Shown: positions 23,483-31,887, counted from the stretch's first letter. The stretch is 43,539 nucleotides of DNA from Corynebacterium atrinae (GCF_030408455.1 NZ_CP046979.1:1-43539), one strand, 5' to 3'. The notes: generated by a model not told the origin, from the letters alone. Program-made: numbers and translations.

Positions 23483-24400
23483 TCACTGAGTCAGTTCACT
23501 GACGCGGCGTCGATTCTTCATTGGGATGGACGGAGCGCCGGCCTGGACAGTCACTCCCTCTGTGGTGACGCTGACTCCGACGTCCGGCCAGAGGGCCTCG
23601 ATAGCGTGAACGCACTTTTTTATCTCGCGTCGGAAGCCAGCCATTTCATCGCTATTTTTCGGGGGAGTGGTCGTGAAGTTGCTCGCGATCACATCCCATC
23701 CGAACTCGTAGTCGGGGAGTGCGCGTTTATTTAGCCAGAACTTTTTGAGCGATAGCCAGATGTAGAGGTCCATCGCGCGGGGCCTTCCGAGCTTATGAAG
23801 GATCTGGAGGTCAATGGGAATGGGCGCTGCGACGATTTGTTCGTAGAAGTCGTGCGTGAGCTCGATGTAGGATTCGGTGATCGTTGTTTGGTCTGGATTG
23901 GCTGGGTCGAACCATAGGTCCCAACTCCGTGCGACCGGGGCGTTGATACCTTGGTCGCGATCCCGGTAGAGCTTTTGAACCGTGATTGTGGAGGTGGTCA
24001 GTCGCCTCAGTTGTTCGCGAAGAGCAGTCAGGCTTCCCTTGCCACCGCCTCTTCCGCGATCAAGTCCCATAGCGTGGAGGAAGTCATTCATCGACCTGCC
24101 AAGTGGGATGCGACGAGCCTCGTCCGGGTCGAGTGTTCCTCGCTCAACTGAGCCTTGGCGTTGAACGGCACTCGTGATGATGTAGGCCATGATTAATCGC
24201 GGATACTTGCCGAAGGGCAGGCCGTTTGCAGACATGACGGTAATCCGGTCAGCTCTGTCCTGGACCTGTCGTACGAGTTCGTCTGTCTTCCGGTAGGGGA
24301 AAAGGGCCTGGACGAACCAGCGGGAGACGTAGCCGACGTCGAGGTCGTCCTGAAGCTCTGAGGTAGCCGCCTTGGAGGGGCTCGGAGTATGATCGTTCAT
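23483..24400 (-). CDS. repA: RepA replication initiator
   Basis: A 305-residue initiator of the plasmid-encoded RepA family (RepA_C type, seen in theta-replicating plasmids). Visible family features include 'MSANGLPFGKYPRLIMAYI', a short 'RRIPLGRSMNDFLHAMGL' segment, 'LTALREQLRRLTTSTITV', and 'RPRAMDLYIWLSLK', which together make the winged-helix regions that bind iterons. The ATG at 24400 follows GTGAGGATTT. The gene is followed by a strong terminator and then by six iterons, which settles its role. The leader contains a hairpin at 24435-24459. An ACAACG-A-CGTTGT palindrome about 90 bp upstream may be an operator for self-repression. Confidence 0.92.
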   Translation of the reverse strand: MNDHTPSPSKAATSELQDDLDVGYVSRWFVQALFPYRKTDELVRQVQDRADRITVMSANGLPFGKYPRLIMAYIITSAVQRQGSVERGTLDPDEARRIPLGRSMNDFLHAMGLDRGRGGGKGSLTALREQLRRLTTSTITVQKLYRDRDQGINAPVARSWDLWFDPANPDQTTITESYIELTHDFYEQIVAAPIPIDLQILHKLGRPRAMDLYIWLSLKKFWLNKRALPDYEFGWDVIASNFTTTPPKNSDEMAGFRREIKKCVHAIEALWPDVGVSVTTEGVTVQAGAPSIPMKNRRRVSELTQ

Positions 24401-24434
24401 AAATCCTCACGTCCTAAGCACTGTGGGGTCGCAT

Positions 24435-24459
24435 CCGGGGCTGTTGGCGCAGCGCCCGG
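24435..24459 (-). promoter_or_regulatory. Hairpin in the repA leader
   Basis: CCGGGGCTG-TTGGCG-CAGCGCCCGG forms a stem with one bulge, 35 bp before the repA ATG. Upstream, ACAACG-A-CGTTGT (about 24485-24497) is a perfect palindrome. Attenuation or repression of repA is plausible but unproven. Confidence 0.4.
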
Positions 24460-24525
24460 ATCTTTATTTCACAATAACATGAGTTACAACGACGTTGTTT
24501 AGCAAATGGGAAAGCTAAAAGTTCG

Positions 24526-24897
24526 TCAAAGATCGTCAAAATCGGGGCACGCTTCCAACGCTTGATGTAGAGCTTGGGTGTAGAGGTCCACCGTTTCGGG
24601 GGTATGTGTGACGCCGTTGATCTCAATATTGAGCCCTCGGCATGAGACCTCGACAAATCCGGCAGAGGTTTCCCAGGTTCTTGCCTCTGGCGACTGAGTC
24701 TTCACAGTGGCGCAGGCGTCCACGAGTGCGAGGTACAGATCGCGAACATAGGGGAGGGGGTGCGGGTTGCCGTCTATGAAGAGCACGCCGGCTTCGGGAA
24801 AGAATAGAAGTTCGGCGGCGTCTATGAAGATGGCGTCTCCGCTCTCCAGGGCGCGCAAGGGGAGTTGTCGGGAGGGGGAGGGGATAGAAACAGACAT
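24526..24897 (-). CDS. Hypothetical protein upstream of repA
   Basis: A 123-residue protein of unknown family. The ATG at 24897 follows ACGGAGG at good distance; the longer frame starting at 24945 lacks a site. The sequence alternates short β-like strands and turns (GDAIFIDAAELLFFPEAGVLFIDG, given here in outline) and ends in a helix 'ETVDLYTQALHQALEACPDF'. It may be a small two-layer α/β domain. Position between the DUF5593-like gene and repA suggests a maintenance or control role, by inference. Confidence 0.7.
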   Translation of the reverse strand: MSVSIPSPSRQLPLRALESGDAIFIDAAELLFFPEAGVLFIDGNPHPLPYVRDLYLALVDACATVKTQSPEARTWETSAGFVEVSCRGLNIEINGVTHTPETVDLYTQALHQALEACPDFDDL

Positions 24898-25076
24898 GCG
24901 GATGCCTCCGTGTAGGGCGCTATCAAAGCATGCAGCTTCTGCCATGGCCGAATCTCCCCAGCCTTCTGGGGCGACGCAGGCGACCTGTGTGGGTGAGCCA
25001 CGATCAGAAAACCAGGGCCGGCCCCACGCAGAGCCACGATCGGTGTCAGAGCTTACTCTATGACGGTGAGGTGTAG

Positions 25077-26036
25077 TTACTTTTGTCGGCTAAAGTTTGC
25101 TAAGACTGCTCGGACTCCATCGACGTCTAGGGGAAACAGGTCGATGTTGACGGGCATGAAATCTGGCGAATGCATTGAAACGGAGGTAATGGCAACGTTG
25201 TCCACGGCGCAGTTGTGGATCAGGCGGAGTAGCGTGGTGGCCTCGTCGGGATCTGCGACGACCTGGCCAGTTTCGCGAGCTCCAGGGGTAAAAGGCGGAT
25301 CGTAGCTGCGGAGGAACGTGCCTGTTGTGGGGTCGATGATCGTCCTAAAGACTCCTGACTGGCTGCTAGCGCGGAGTACCTGGTCGGAAAGAGCTGCAGG
25401 TGTGGGGCGGGATTGGTAGTCGCCAATGCGACGAGTGATTCCTCGAACGCCGACGCTGCCATCACTCTGGAGAACGAAACCAGCGGAGTATGCCGCAGTC
25501 CAGAGACTGCCATCCTCGCTGGTGATAGTCTCCGTTGCCTGATGTGTTGCACCTGGTCTTTTGTGGATCAGCTTGGCAGTTGCAGTGGGGTCAGGCCCGA
25601 CGATACGACTCAGTGACTCGTGGATTGGGCGCGACTTAAAGCGCCTTGACTCTGGCACCCTGTGGAGGTCGTGCATGGCGTCGGAGCTAATGGCGAGACC
25701 GCGTTGGAGGATAAAGCTCCACGCTCCGCAGGCTGGAGGATCCTGGACAGGGTCCGTGGTCGGGCCGTAGTGAAAGAGAATGCCCGCCAGCTCATGGTTG
25801 TATTCCTGCAACGGGCGGAAGATATACCGGTGGTCGCCCTGAATGAAGTCGCGAGGGAACGGGTCGCGGCGGATAGCTTCCACAGCCGTTTCGACAATTG
25901 TTCGATGTGTGGCAGACCTGATGATTTTCTCGAGCGGCAGGAATGCCTTGGTTGTCACGCCTTGTGCGATGACAGTGGCCGATGAATGTGTAGAGAAGGT
26001 CTCCAGGAGGAGCCAATCAGTGGTTCGCTGAGCCAT
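25077..26036 (-). CDS. PAS/GAF-like protein resembling actinobacterial DUF5593 proteins
   Basis: A 319-residue soluble protein with the layout of a family common in mycobacteria and corynebacteria (annotated DUF5593 or GAF/PAS-like). It opens 'DWLLLETFSTHSSATVIAQG', has 'GAWSFILQRGLAISSDAMHDLHRVP' in the middle, then 'HQATETI', and closes the PAS-like part with 'VGVRGITRRIGD'. Such proteins are thought to sense ligands or signals. The C-terminal 100 residues form another α/β segment. No enzyme motif or DNA-binding domain is seen. The gene follows the double-HTH regulator by 34 bp and probably shares its message. Confidence 0.65.
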   Translation of the reverse strand: MAQRTTDWLLLETFSTHSSATVIAQGVTTKAFLPLEKIIRSATHRTIVETAVEAIRRDPFPRDFIQGDHRYIFRPLQEYNHELAGILFHYGPTTDPVQDPPACGAWSFILQRGLAISSDAMHDLHRVPESRRFKSRPIHESLSRIVGPDPTATAKLIHKRPGATHQATETITSEDGSLWTAAYSAGFVLQSDGSVGVRGITRRIGDYQSRPTPAALSDQVLRASSQSGVFRTIIDPTTGTFLRSYDPPFTPGARETGQVVADPDEATTLLRLIHNCAVDNVAITSVSMHSPDFMPVNIDLFPLDVDGVRAVLANFSRQK

Positions 26037-26070
26037 TCGTCAGTCCCCAATCGGGCAGTGGAACATGGCC

Positions 26071-26571
26071 CTAGACGTCTGCCCACGGAGCGAGGTACTC
26101 CCTCGCTTCGGGAGGCAGCTGAGTGAGGGAGTCTGTGCCAAAGAGAAAGATGCGTCGATTGACCCAGGCGCGTCGGATCTGATTGACGGTCACTCCGTAA
26201 ACCTCTGCCAAAGCTTCGAGATGGTCGGGCTTCGGGGCTGAGATCGCGGCTTCGAGAGTGATTATCTGGCTGCGTTTTAGTCCGGCCAGGTCGGCGGCCT
26301 GTGTTCCCACGAGGCCGGCAGTCATGCGTAAGTCCACGAGGTCTGCGGTTTCGATGGTCTTGCCCGCGAGGTCCAGGACTCCGACTCCAAGAGCTTCCGC
26401 AAGTCGGGGTGCGTGCTGAGGAGCGGGCTTATTTCGTCCTGCAAGCCAGTGGGAAACGACACCCTTGGTCACGCCGCACTCAACGGCAATGCGCTCTTGG
26501 GTCTTACCCGAGGCGGCCAAGAGTCTGGCGAAAATGCTGTGCTCGAAGCTCTCCATCCGCCCGAGGGCCAT
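26071..26571 (-). CDS. Transcriptional regulator with two HTH_XRE domains
   Basis: A 166-residue regulator with two Cro/CI-type helix-turn-helix domains. The first, about 12-62, is LLAASGKTQERIAVECGVTK followed by VVSHWLAGRNKPAPQHAPRL. The second, about 80-132, is 'TAADLAGLKRSQIITLEAAI…DHLEALAEVYGV'-like. The ATG at 26571 is preferred for its GCAAAGGAC site; ATG at 26613 would add 14 residues and has a poorer site. It diverges from whiB and the transfer operon, so it is a good candidate repressor of transfer as well as of its own operon. Confidence 0.82.
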   Translation of the reverse strand: MALGRMESFEHSIFARLLAASGKTQERIAVECGVTKGVVSHWLAGRNKPAPQHAPRLAEALGVGVLDLAGKTIETADLVDLRMTAGLVGTQAADLAGLKRSQIITLEAAISAPKPDHLEALAEVYGVTVNQIRRAWVNRRIFLFGTDSLTQLPPEAREYLAPWADV

Positions 26572-26679
26572 CGTTGTCCTTTGCGTGCTTCTCGACAGTG
26601 TGGTGGTCCCCATCAGCTTAGGTCTCCCTCTGGTTTTTCTGCGGTTCGCCGAAGTGTTCTAAATTATCGTCGCTAACAC

Positions 26680-26708
26680 GTGCAATCACGGATGCTATGA
26701 CATATAGT
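26680..26708 (+). promoter_or_regulatory. Probable promoter of whiB and the transfer operon
   Basis: GTGCAA (26680-26685) and TATAGT (26703-26708) are separated by 17 bp. The predicted start of transcription near 26715 leaves a leader of about 68 bases before the whiB ATG at 26783. Confidence 0.5.
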
Positions 26709-26782
26709 AAACCATGACGGGTAAAGCACCGTCACGGAAGAAGAGTTTCCTGCCACATATCAGCCTCCGGAAAGGGGCGGAG

Positions 26783-27094
26783 ATGATACGCATCAAGGCC
26801 TCCAGGGCTGCTCGGCCAATGGACCGTTCTCTTCCGTTGCCCACCGGGTTGCTGATGCAGGGTCTGTGCGCGTCAGGGGCCCTCTCGCCTACGACATGGG
26901 ATCTGACTGTGGAAGGGGAAACCCGCCCGGAACGACGCCGGCGCCTGGCTTTCGGTGTGGCTGTTTGTGATGCCTGCCCAGTCAAAGAGCAGTGCGCCAC
27001 CTATGCCCGAGCATGTCCAGAAATCAGCGGACTCTGGGGCGGCCTGGTCTTTGCCGCGGCTGGTGATGAAGAAATTTGGGATGTCATTGCCTGA
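26783..27094 (+). CDS. WhiB-family iron-sulfur regulator
   Basis: A 103-residue protein with the WhiB signature: one upstream cysteine (in GLCASG), then CDACPVKEQC (CxxCx5C) and the turn GLWGG. The four cysteines would hold an oxygen/NO-sensitive [4Fe-4S] cluster, and WhiB proteins act with the housekeeping sigma factor. ATG at 26783 follows GGAAAGGGGCGG. An in-frame ATG at 26714 would add 23 residues without a binding site but would suit a leaderless message. The transfer operon starts only 49 bp downstream, so this is probably its first gene and activator. WhiB genes on mobile elements often control conjugation or phage lysogeny. Confidence 0.88.
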   Translation: MIRIKASRAARPMDRSLPLPTGLLMQGLCASGALSPTTWDLTVEGETRPERRRRLAFGVAVCDACPVKEQCATYARACPEISGLWGGLVFAAAGDEEIWDVIA

Positions 27095-27143
27095 GCAACG
27101 CCACTCGCAAGGGCCATCGAAGAACAATCTGAAAGGTAAGACA

Positions 27144-28268
27144 TTGTCGAACAATCGTCAGAAGAACTATTCGCGCGTAGCAGCACGTGCTGCTGCCGCC
27201 GTAATGACCACCGCTGTGGCGGTATCGGGAGCCTCGGTGGCTCTCGCCGCCCCTCAGGTCATCAGCCAGCCGGGCACCACTCCTCCTCCTCCGGCTCCGG
27301 CTCCGGTGCAGGCGAACCAGCAAGCACCGGCCCGGGCGGTGACTCCGGCTGTGGCTCCGGCCCCGGCGCCCGTACCTGCTCCGGTGGTCAGGTTCGTGCC
27401 GGGAGCGCCGCAGGCGTCGCAGCCGATCATCGTCCGCAACTACGTCACCAACGAGATCGTCTACGAGACTGCTCCGGGCTTGGCCCTGGCCTCTCCAACT
27501 GGAGCTGTTGCACTTAACCCGGGCAACGTGATGGCAACGTTCGAACGCAACGTGCGTGAGGAAGACCGAGCGACCATGGACGCTGCCCGAGGTGCGGCTG
27601 CAGCGGGTGCTGTCGTCGGTGGTGTCGCAGGCGGTGCGGGCGGCGCCCTCGCGGGCGGTGCTCTTGGTGCGGGTGCCGGCCTGGGTGCGGGCGTTGCCAT
27701 CTGTGGCGCGACTACGGCGGCGATTCCCGTCGCCCCTCCGGTCGCTCCCTTCGCCGCGGCGTGCTGGGCTGCTGGCCCGGCCTTTGTCGGCCCGGTCCTC
27801 GGCGGCGCGGTGGGTGCGGGAGCAGGTGTCCCTGTCGGCGCTACCGCAGGAATGCTCGCTGGTGCACAGCTCGGTGCTTCTGTGGTTCCTGGTGGCCAGG
27901 CGGTCATGCAGCGCACCATCGCGGACACCACCTGGGATCTGGAGAGCCAGGCTCGTGTGGCTCAGGGGGCCGAACCGCTGGCGGGAGAAAAGCCCGGTGA
28001 CTCGATGGCCGGCGCAAAAGCTCCTTCTACTGGTTCCTCGGAAATCATTCCTTCGAGCTCCGTCGCAGAATTCATTCCGGCTACCGCTCCGTCCCCAGCA
28101 CCCGTCCCTGCCCCGGTCAACCAGGTTGAGGATGCTGTCCAGCAGGTTAGCTCCCAGGTCGACGCCGCCCTCAACTCGGCCGGCATCCAGGCACCAGCCG
28201 TGCCTGATCTGCCTACTCTGCCGCAGATCGATCTCAACACCGCACTGCCGGGCCTTCCGACTCTGTAG
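27144..28268 (+). CDS. Exported glycine-zipper protein ('insoluble domain' type)
   Basis: Start TTG at 27144 after GAAAGG; it yields a proper signal peptide (RVAARAAAAVMTTAVAVSG, cleavage after ALA). The mature 335-residue or so protein has a proline/alanine-rich stretch, then at about 150-230 long runs of G and A in a GxxxG rhythm (glycine zipper), which can insert into or stack within membranes. A Pro/Ala-rich C-terminal half follows. It resembles corynebacterial proteins annotated 'insoluble domain protein'. In first place behind whiB in the transfer operon, it may help form a pore or contact zone through the mycolate envelope; this is inference. Confidence 0.75.
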   Translation: MSNNRQKNYSRVAARAAAAVMTTAVAVSGASVALAAPQVISQPGTTPPPPAPAPVQANQQAPARAVTPAVAPAPAPVPAPVVRFVPGAPQASQPIIVRNYVTNEIVYETAPGLALASPTGAVALNPGNVMATFERNVREEDRATMDAARGAAAAGAVVGGVAGGAGGALAGGALGAGAGLGAGVAICGATTAAIPVAPPVAPFAAACWAAGPAFVGPVLGGAVGAGAGVPVGATAGMLAGAQLGASVVPGGQAVMQRTIADTTWDLESQARVAQGAEPLAGEKPGDSMAGAKAPSTGSSEIIPSSSVAEFIPATAPSPAPVPAPVNQVEDAVQQVSSQVDAALNSAGIQAPAVPDLPTLPQIDLNTALPGLPTL

Positions 28269-28277
28269 GAGACAGTA

Positions 28278-28934
28278 ATGAGCTGGTTCGACGAGTTTGA
28301 AAAGACTGCCGGGGAGTCTCCGGCCGCAGAAACGTCGGTACTCCCGGCGATTAGCGAAGAAGAGTCCGATCCCGACTCCTCGAAGCGGCGCACGTCCCGA
28401 CCTTGGGCCGTCGCAGCATCCCTGGTAGCAGTTCTGGCCGTAGCGGCAGGTGCTGTAGTGGGCATCAGCAACGTTCTCGGCGCTGAGACAAACGATGAAG
28501 ACGTCACAGCTCAGCCAGCTTCAACAGTTACCAGCACGTCGGCCAGGCCCACGCCGACTTCCTCAACCTCTGCGGCACCCGTCAGTCCTAAGTGCCCCGA
28601 CCAACCTTCGCCCCGTCCCACAACTCCGGAGGGAGCTGTAGTCGCGTTTCAGCAGGCCTACTTTGCTGGCGACTCCGAAGCGGTAAAGGAGGTGCTGGAC
28701 CCCGGAAGTTATTTGGCAAATGTCGATTGGGTTACCGCCGCTGGCGATCTCATCGGCTCGGACATCTGCGTCGCAATCGCAGGACACGACGACGGCGAGG
28801 TCGATGCGGATACGACAGTGCGCACTGCAGAAGGGGAGGAGCTTCTGCTAATGCAGAAGATCACCACCGTCCAGGCTTCCGGGGGCTGGAGGGTTTCAGT
28901 GATCGAGGACCGACCCGTTCCACAAGCCACCTAA
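28278..28934 (+). CDS. Single-pass membrane protein with an extracytoplasmic NTF2-like domain
   Basis: A 218-residue protein with a 42-residue cytoplasmic part, one membrane helix (about 43-67, PWAVAASLVAVLAVAAGAVV), a Thr/Ser/Pro-rich linker and an outer domain of about 110 residues. The domain begins 'TPEGAVVAFQQAYF' and ends in GGWRVSVIED. This start and end pattern recurs in three other exported proteins of this operon, so I treat them as related modules. It is a likely envelope-spanning transfer component of VirB8-like fold; the exact role is unknown. Confidence 0.78.
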   Translation: MSWFDEFEKTAGESPAAETSVLPAISEEESDPDSSKRRTSRPWAVAASLVAVLAVAAGAVVGISNVLGAETNDEDVTAQPASTVTSTSARPTPTSSTSAAPVSPKCPDQPSPRPTTPEGAVVAFQQAYFAGDSEAVKEVLDPGSYLANVDWVTAAGDLIGSDICVAIAGHDDGEVDADTTVRTAEGEELLLMQKITTVQASGGWRVSVIEDRPVPQAT

Positions 28935-28949
28935 TCAAGGAAACAGATC

Positions 28950-30623
28950 ATGAAACGCACCCCCAGTGTCATTGCAGTAGGAGCGGCAGCTCTCCTCGTT
29001 GGTGCATCAACAGTGCCGGCAACGGCAGAAACGACAGACAATCCGCCCAAGACCAACACGTGCTCTCCAGTTCAGATGATCATGGTCCAGGACGTGGCGG
29101 ACTCCGGCGCGACAGGCGGTTTTCTCTCTGAGGTCACTCGCCCCGTGCTGATGGCCGCCAACGGTGATACCTGGGCTGAAACCAGCGACGTGGGCTCGCC
29201 TGCGTCCACGACCGAGCCCAGCCCTACACCCACCGCAGCTGACTCCTGGAAGCCGGACGCGGGCTGGGGGGAGACCACGGCAGCTCAGACCGATGAGGAA
29301 TGGCCAGAAGCCACTACCTCCGCCGAGCCCAGCCCAGAGCAAACGGAGGAGCGAGACGAGGAAAGCAAGCAGCAGCGGGATGTGGGGCGAGTGGTGATCG
29401 AGGTGGAGAACACCAGCAGGGAACGTGCCTATATTCCGGGCGTGTCCGGTCCGGAAGACGTGCCAGCGTACGACGAGTCAATTGGGTCGGCCGCTGAGGA
29501 AGCCGAGAAAAAGATCACCGAGATTTCGGAACAGTGCCCTGACACAAAGTTCGTGCTGATGGGCGTCGGCCAGGGCGCTCAGGTGGCGTCCACCGTAGCG
29601 AAGAGGATCGGTGCCGGTGACAGCGTCGATCCAGATCGAGTTCGTGGAGTCGCGCTTTTCGCTGATCCGTCTCGTTCCGAGGACCAGCCCCTGGTGGCAT
29701 CCGGTGATCCCTCTCCGGCCGGAGCGAGTGGTGAATTCGGCAAGCAGGAGACGAGGGGTGCTGGCGTCGTGACGGTGACTGGTCAGGAGGAATCAGAGGC
29801 AGGATACGGCCAGGTTGCGGACCGCACGGTCTCCTGGTGTCTTGAAGGTGATACGACCTGCTCGCTGGAGCAGGGAACACCGCTCCGCGCCCTTATTGCG
29901 AACACGGAAGAGGGAACTCAGAACCAGGCCCCGCAGCAGGCACTTGAGCACGTCACCGACGTCCTTGCTCCTGCCGTTCTGCTGGGGGGCGTCGAGACAC
30001 TGGCCGAGGATGTCCAGTTTGGCCCTGGCGGATTCACCTTCCAGCGAGCGGCCTCTGTTGATGACACTCTCATCGGTCGGATCGCAGCGGATTCGGATCG
30101 GCAGATCCCTCAGTCAGAGATATCCAACCGCTTGGTCGCCGCTGGCTCACAGATCGGCGGTATGGCACTTGCGGCGGGGATTACGGTGGCAAAGAAGACA
30201 TTGACCCCCTCGAATATCGCCCAGATTGCCGCAGCATCAGCGATCTCTCCGGCAGCAGGTGCGGGTGTCGCGCTGCTGAAGGCCGGTGAAGCGTCGATTG
30301 ACCTGGTGTCGCCGCTGACGTTAACGACCGCAGCTGTTCGCCTTTCGGATGAGGCCGAAGCAGCCGGCGTCGATGATCACGGCCTAGCCGAAGCCGCCGT
30401 CCAAGCAGCTGTCAGCACCGGCATGGGAAAGCAGAACTACCGGACCCAGGCTGTTAATGACAGTGGCCAGACCGCCAGCGGAGCCACTAGCGACTGGTTA
30501 CTTGACGTCGTGGGACAGGAAGTGGGACGTACCCTCTCCGACCCGGCCACCACTACGGCGACGGCATCCTACGCATCAGGAGACGTGGCCGACGTCCTTC
30601 AAGCACTGCAGGCCACATCATGA
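28950..30623 (+). CDS. Exported cutinase-like protein lacking the catalytic serine
   Basis: A 557-residue secreted protein with a signal peptide (RTPSVIAVGAAALLVGASTV, cut after ATA). Residues about 28-350 have the cutinase framework: CSPVQMIMVQD at the first strand, a Ser/Pro/Glu-rich insertion (about 75-150), EQCPDTKFVLMGVGQGAQVA (about 195-214), then WCLEGDTTC. Active cutinases read G-Y-S-Q-G at the nucleophile elbow; here it is GVGQG, so the serine is a glycine. The cysteines for disulfides are kept. The C-terminal 200 residues are Ala-rich and look like an independent helical domain. Loss of the nucleophile points to a structural or binding role at the mycolate cell surface, or to a receptor-recognition role. 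Confidence 0.78.
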   Translation: MKRTPSVIAVGAAALLVGASTVPATAETTDNPPKTNTCSPVQMIMVQDVADSGATGGFLSEVTRPVLMAANGDTWAETSDVGSPASTTEPSPTPTAADSWKPDAGWGETTAAQTDEEWPEATTSAEPSPEQTEERDEESKQQRDVGRVVIEVENTSRERAYIPGVSGPEDVPAYDESIGSAAEEAEKKITEISEQCPDTKFVLMGVGQGAQVASTVAKRIGAGDSVDPDRVRGVALFADPSRSEDQPLVASGDPSPAGASGEFGKQETRGAGVVTVTGQEESEAGYGQVADRTVSWCLEGDTTCSLEQGTPLRALIANTEEGTQNQAPQQALEHVTDVLAPAVLLGGVETLAEDVQFGPGGFTFQRAASVDDTLIGRIAADSDRQIPQSEISNRLVAAGSQIGGMALAAGITVAKKTLTPSNIAQIAAASAISPAAGAGVALLKAGEASIDLVSPLTLTTAAVRLSDEAEAAGVDDHGLAEAAVQAAVSTGMGKQNYRTQAVNDSGQTASGATSDWLLDVVGQEVGRTLSDPATTTATASYASGDVADVLQALQATS

Positions 30624-31297
30624 GTTCCCGCGCACTGAGTGTGGTCCCGGACCCCGAGCAAGAGGTATCCATCGCCGTAGCAGCCGTTGAGATCGAAGAG
30701 AGGCATGATCTCCCGGCGTCCCCAATCGAGGGAGAACTACCGGTTGCATCGACACCGCTAGAGGCTGGCTCATCCACAGCACCGGCTTTCTGGTGCGTCG
30801 GCGCGCACGGTGGAGCCGGAGCAACGACACTGGCTCGGCTGTGGGCACCTGCCGGAGACGCAGGCCAAGTCTGGCCGGCCGCCGAAGAGTTCACCACCTG
30901 TGTCGTCGTATGCCGCTCCACTATGACGGGTCTCGATGCAGCTCACTCGGTCGTTCTCCAAGGGCAGCGCGACGACCGCACCGGTTGCACGGTCCTCGGC
31001 GTGGTGGTGATCGCTGACTCTCCAGGAAAGCTGTCCAAGCCGCTCAAACAAAAGATCTCCATCCTGGCCGAGCTGACCACCCTGTGGCACATCGGGTACG
31101 AGCCCGGAATCCGGGACCACCTGCCCCATGAGCTCGCCACGTGGATTCCTTCGCCGGAAGCGGAAAACCCCAAGAAGCGACGAAAGAAGCAGGGGGTCAC
31201 GGAGGAAGTTTCTGTGGAGGTGGCCCGAGTCGGGCACGACGTTTTTCTCGCTGCATACCAAGCCGTTAAGGCCACAGATTCGAAAGAAGAGGACTAG
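30620..31297 (+). CDS. Degenerate P-loop protein of the transfer operon (DUF6668-like)
   Basis: A 225-residue cytoplasmic protein overlapping the preceding gene (ATGA). The centre has 'CVGAHGGAGATTLARLW' (about 59-75), which looks like a MinD/ParA Walker A but with Ala-Thr in place of the essential lysine. 'VVVCRSTMTGL' and 'TVLGVVVIADSPG' follow as expected for the next strands of such a fold. This matches actinobacterial transfer-operon proteins annotated DUF6668. The C-terminus is basic (NPKKRRKKQG). It probably folds like a P-loop ATPase but may not hydrolyse nucleotide. It may regulate assembly at the membrane. Confidence 0.68.
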   Translation: MSSRALSVVPDPEQEVSIAVAAVEIEERHDLPASPIEGELPVASTPLEAGSSTAPAFWCVGAHGGAGATTLARLWAPAGDAGQVWPAAEEFTTCVVVCRSTMTGLDAAHSVVLQGQRDDRTGCTVLGVVVIADSPGKLSKPLKQKISILAELTTLWHIGYEPGIRDHLPHELATWIPSPEAENPKKRRKKQGVTEEVSVEVARVGHDVFLAAYQAVKATDSKEED

Positions 31298-31300
31298 CTC

Positions 31301-31585
31301 ATGCTGACTTTTACCGACCGTGTTCTCGTGTTCGCACAGATGCCTGGGCAGAACATTCAACCCCAGGCGCCAGCGGACATCGCCGCGAAGTTCGACCGCA
31401 TCCTCAACCTAGCGATGTACATCGGCATCGTCTTCATCATTATCGGCGTGATCGCCGCGGGCGCCGCGATGGTTCTGTCCCGGCGAGAAGGGTCTAGCGA
31501 GGAGGCAACCGCGATGGCTCTGCGAATTGGTATCGGCGCCATGATCGTCGGCAGCGCGACGGCGATTGTGGGCGCATTCCTATGA
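31301..31585 (+). CDS. VirB2-like small membrane protein 1
   Basis: A 94-residue protein with two membrane helices (about 37-59 and 73-94, the first reading LNLAMYIGIVFIIIGVIAAG) joined by a short charged loop (SRREGSSEE). Size and two-helix hairpin match VirB2/TrbC pilin-type subunits of Gram-positive type IV secretion systems. Its stop overlaps the start of a second protein of the same design. GAAGAGG precedes the ATG. Confidence 0.72.
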   Translation: MLTFTDRVLVFAQMPGQNIQPQAPADIAAKFDRILNLAMYIGIVFIIIGVIAAGAAMVLSRREGSSEEATAMALRIGIGAMIVGSATAIVGAFL

Positions 31586-31851
31586 CCACCATGGCAGCGC
31601 AGCGACCGACGTCGACCTGGACTCCCTCGAGCGCCGTGATCGCAGAGATCGTGAGCTGGCTCAACCTGGCTATGTATGTCTGTCTCGCGCTGTCCATGAT
31701 GACCGTTCTCCTGCTGGGAGGAATGGTCGTTCTTGATAAGGACCGCGGGGAGCCGGTGAGTGCTACATCAACGCATGTCAGAGCACTCCAGATAGCCATC
31801 GGCGTGGCCATCATCAGCAGCTCGGTCAGTCTGGCGACCTGGTTGATCTAA
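31582..31851 (+). CDS. VirB2-like small membrane protein 2
   Basis: An 89-residue protein with two membrane helices and the same layout as its upstream neighbour: 'WLNLAMYVCLALSMMTVLLL', a charged loop (DKDRGEP) and then 'RALQIAIGVAIISSSVSLAT'. The shared LNLAMY and the following ALxIxIGxxI pattern show that the two are paralogs from a tandem duplication. It begins in the stop of the first copy (ATGA). The two may form a mixed pilin-like or channel assembly. Confidence 0.72.
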   Translation: MTTMAAQRPTSTWTPSSAVIAEIVSWLNLAMYVCLALSMMTVLLLGGMVVLDKDRGEPVSATSTHVRALQIAIGVAIISSSVSLATWLI

Positions 31852-31887
31852 ACCGCTCAAATCAACTTCTGAAAGCGAGTTATTCCC

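Noticed and set aside
27556..28278. 240-codon second frame over the glycine-zipper gene
   Set aside because: Arg/Ser/Leu-rich frame-shifted shadow of the Gly/Ala-rich gene, with no start signal.
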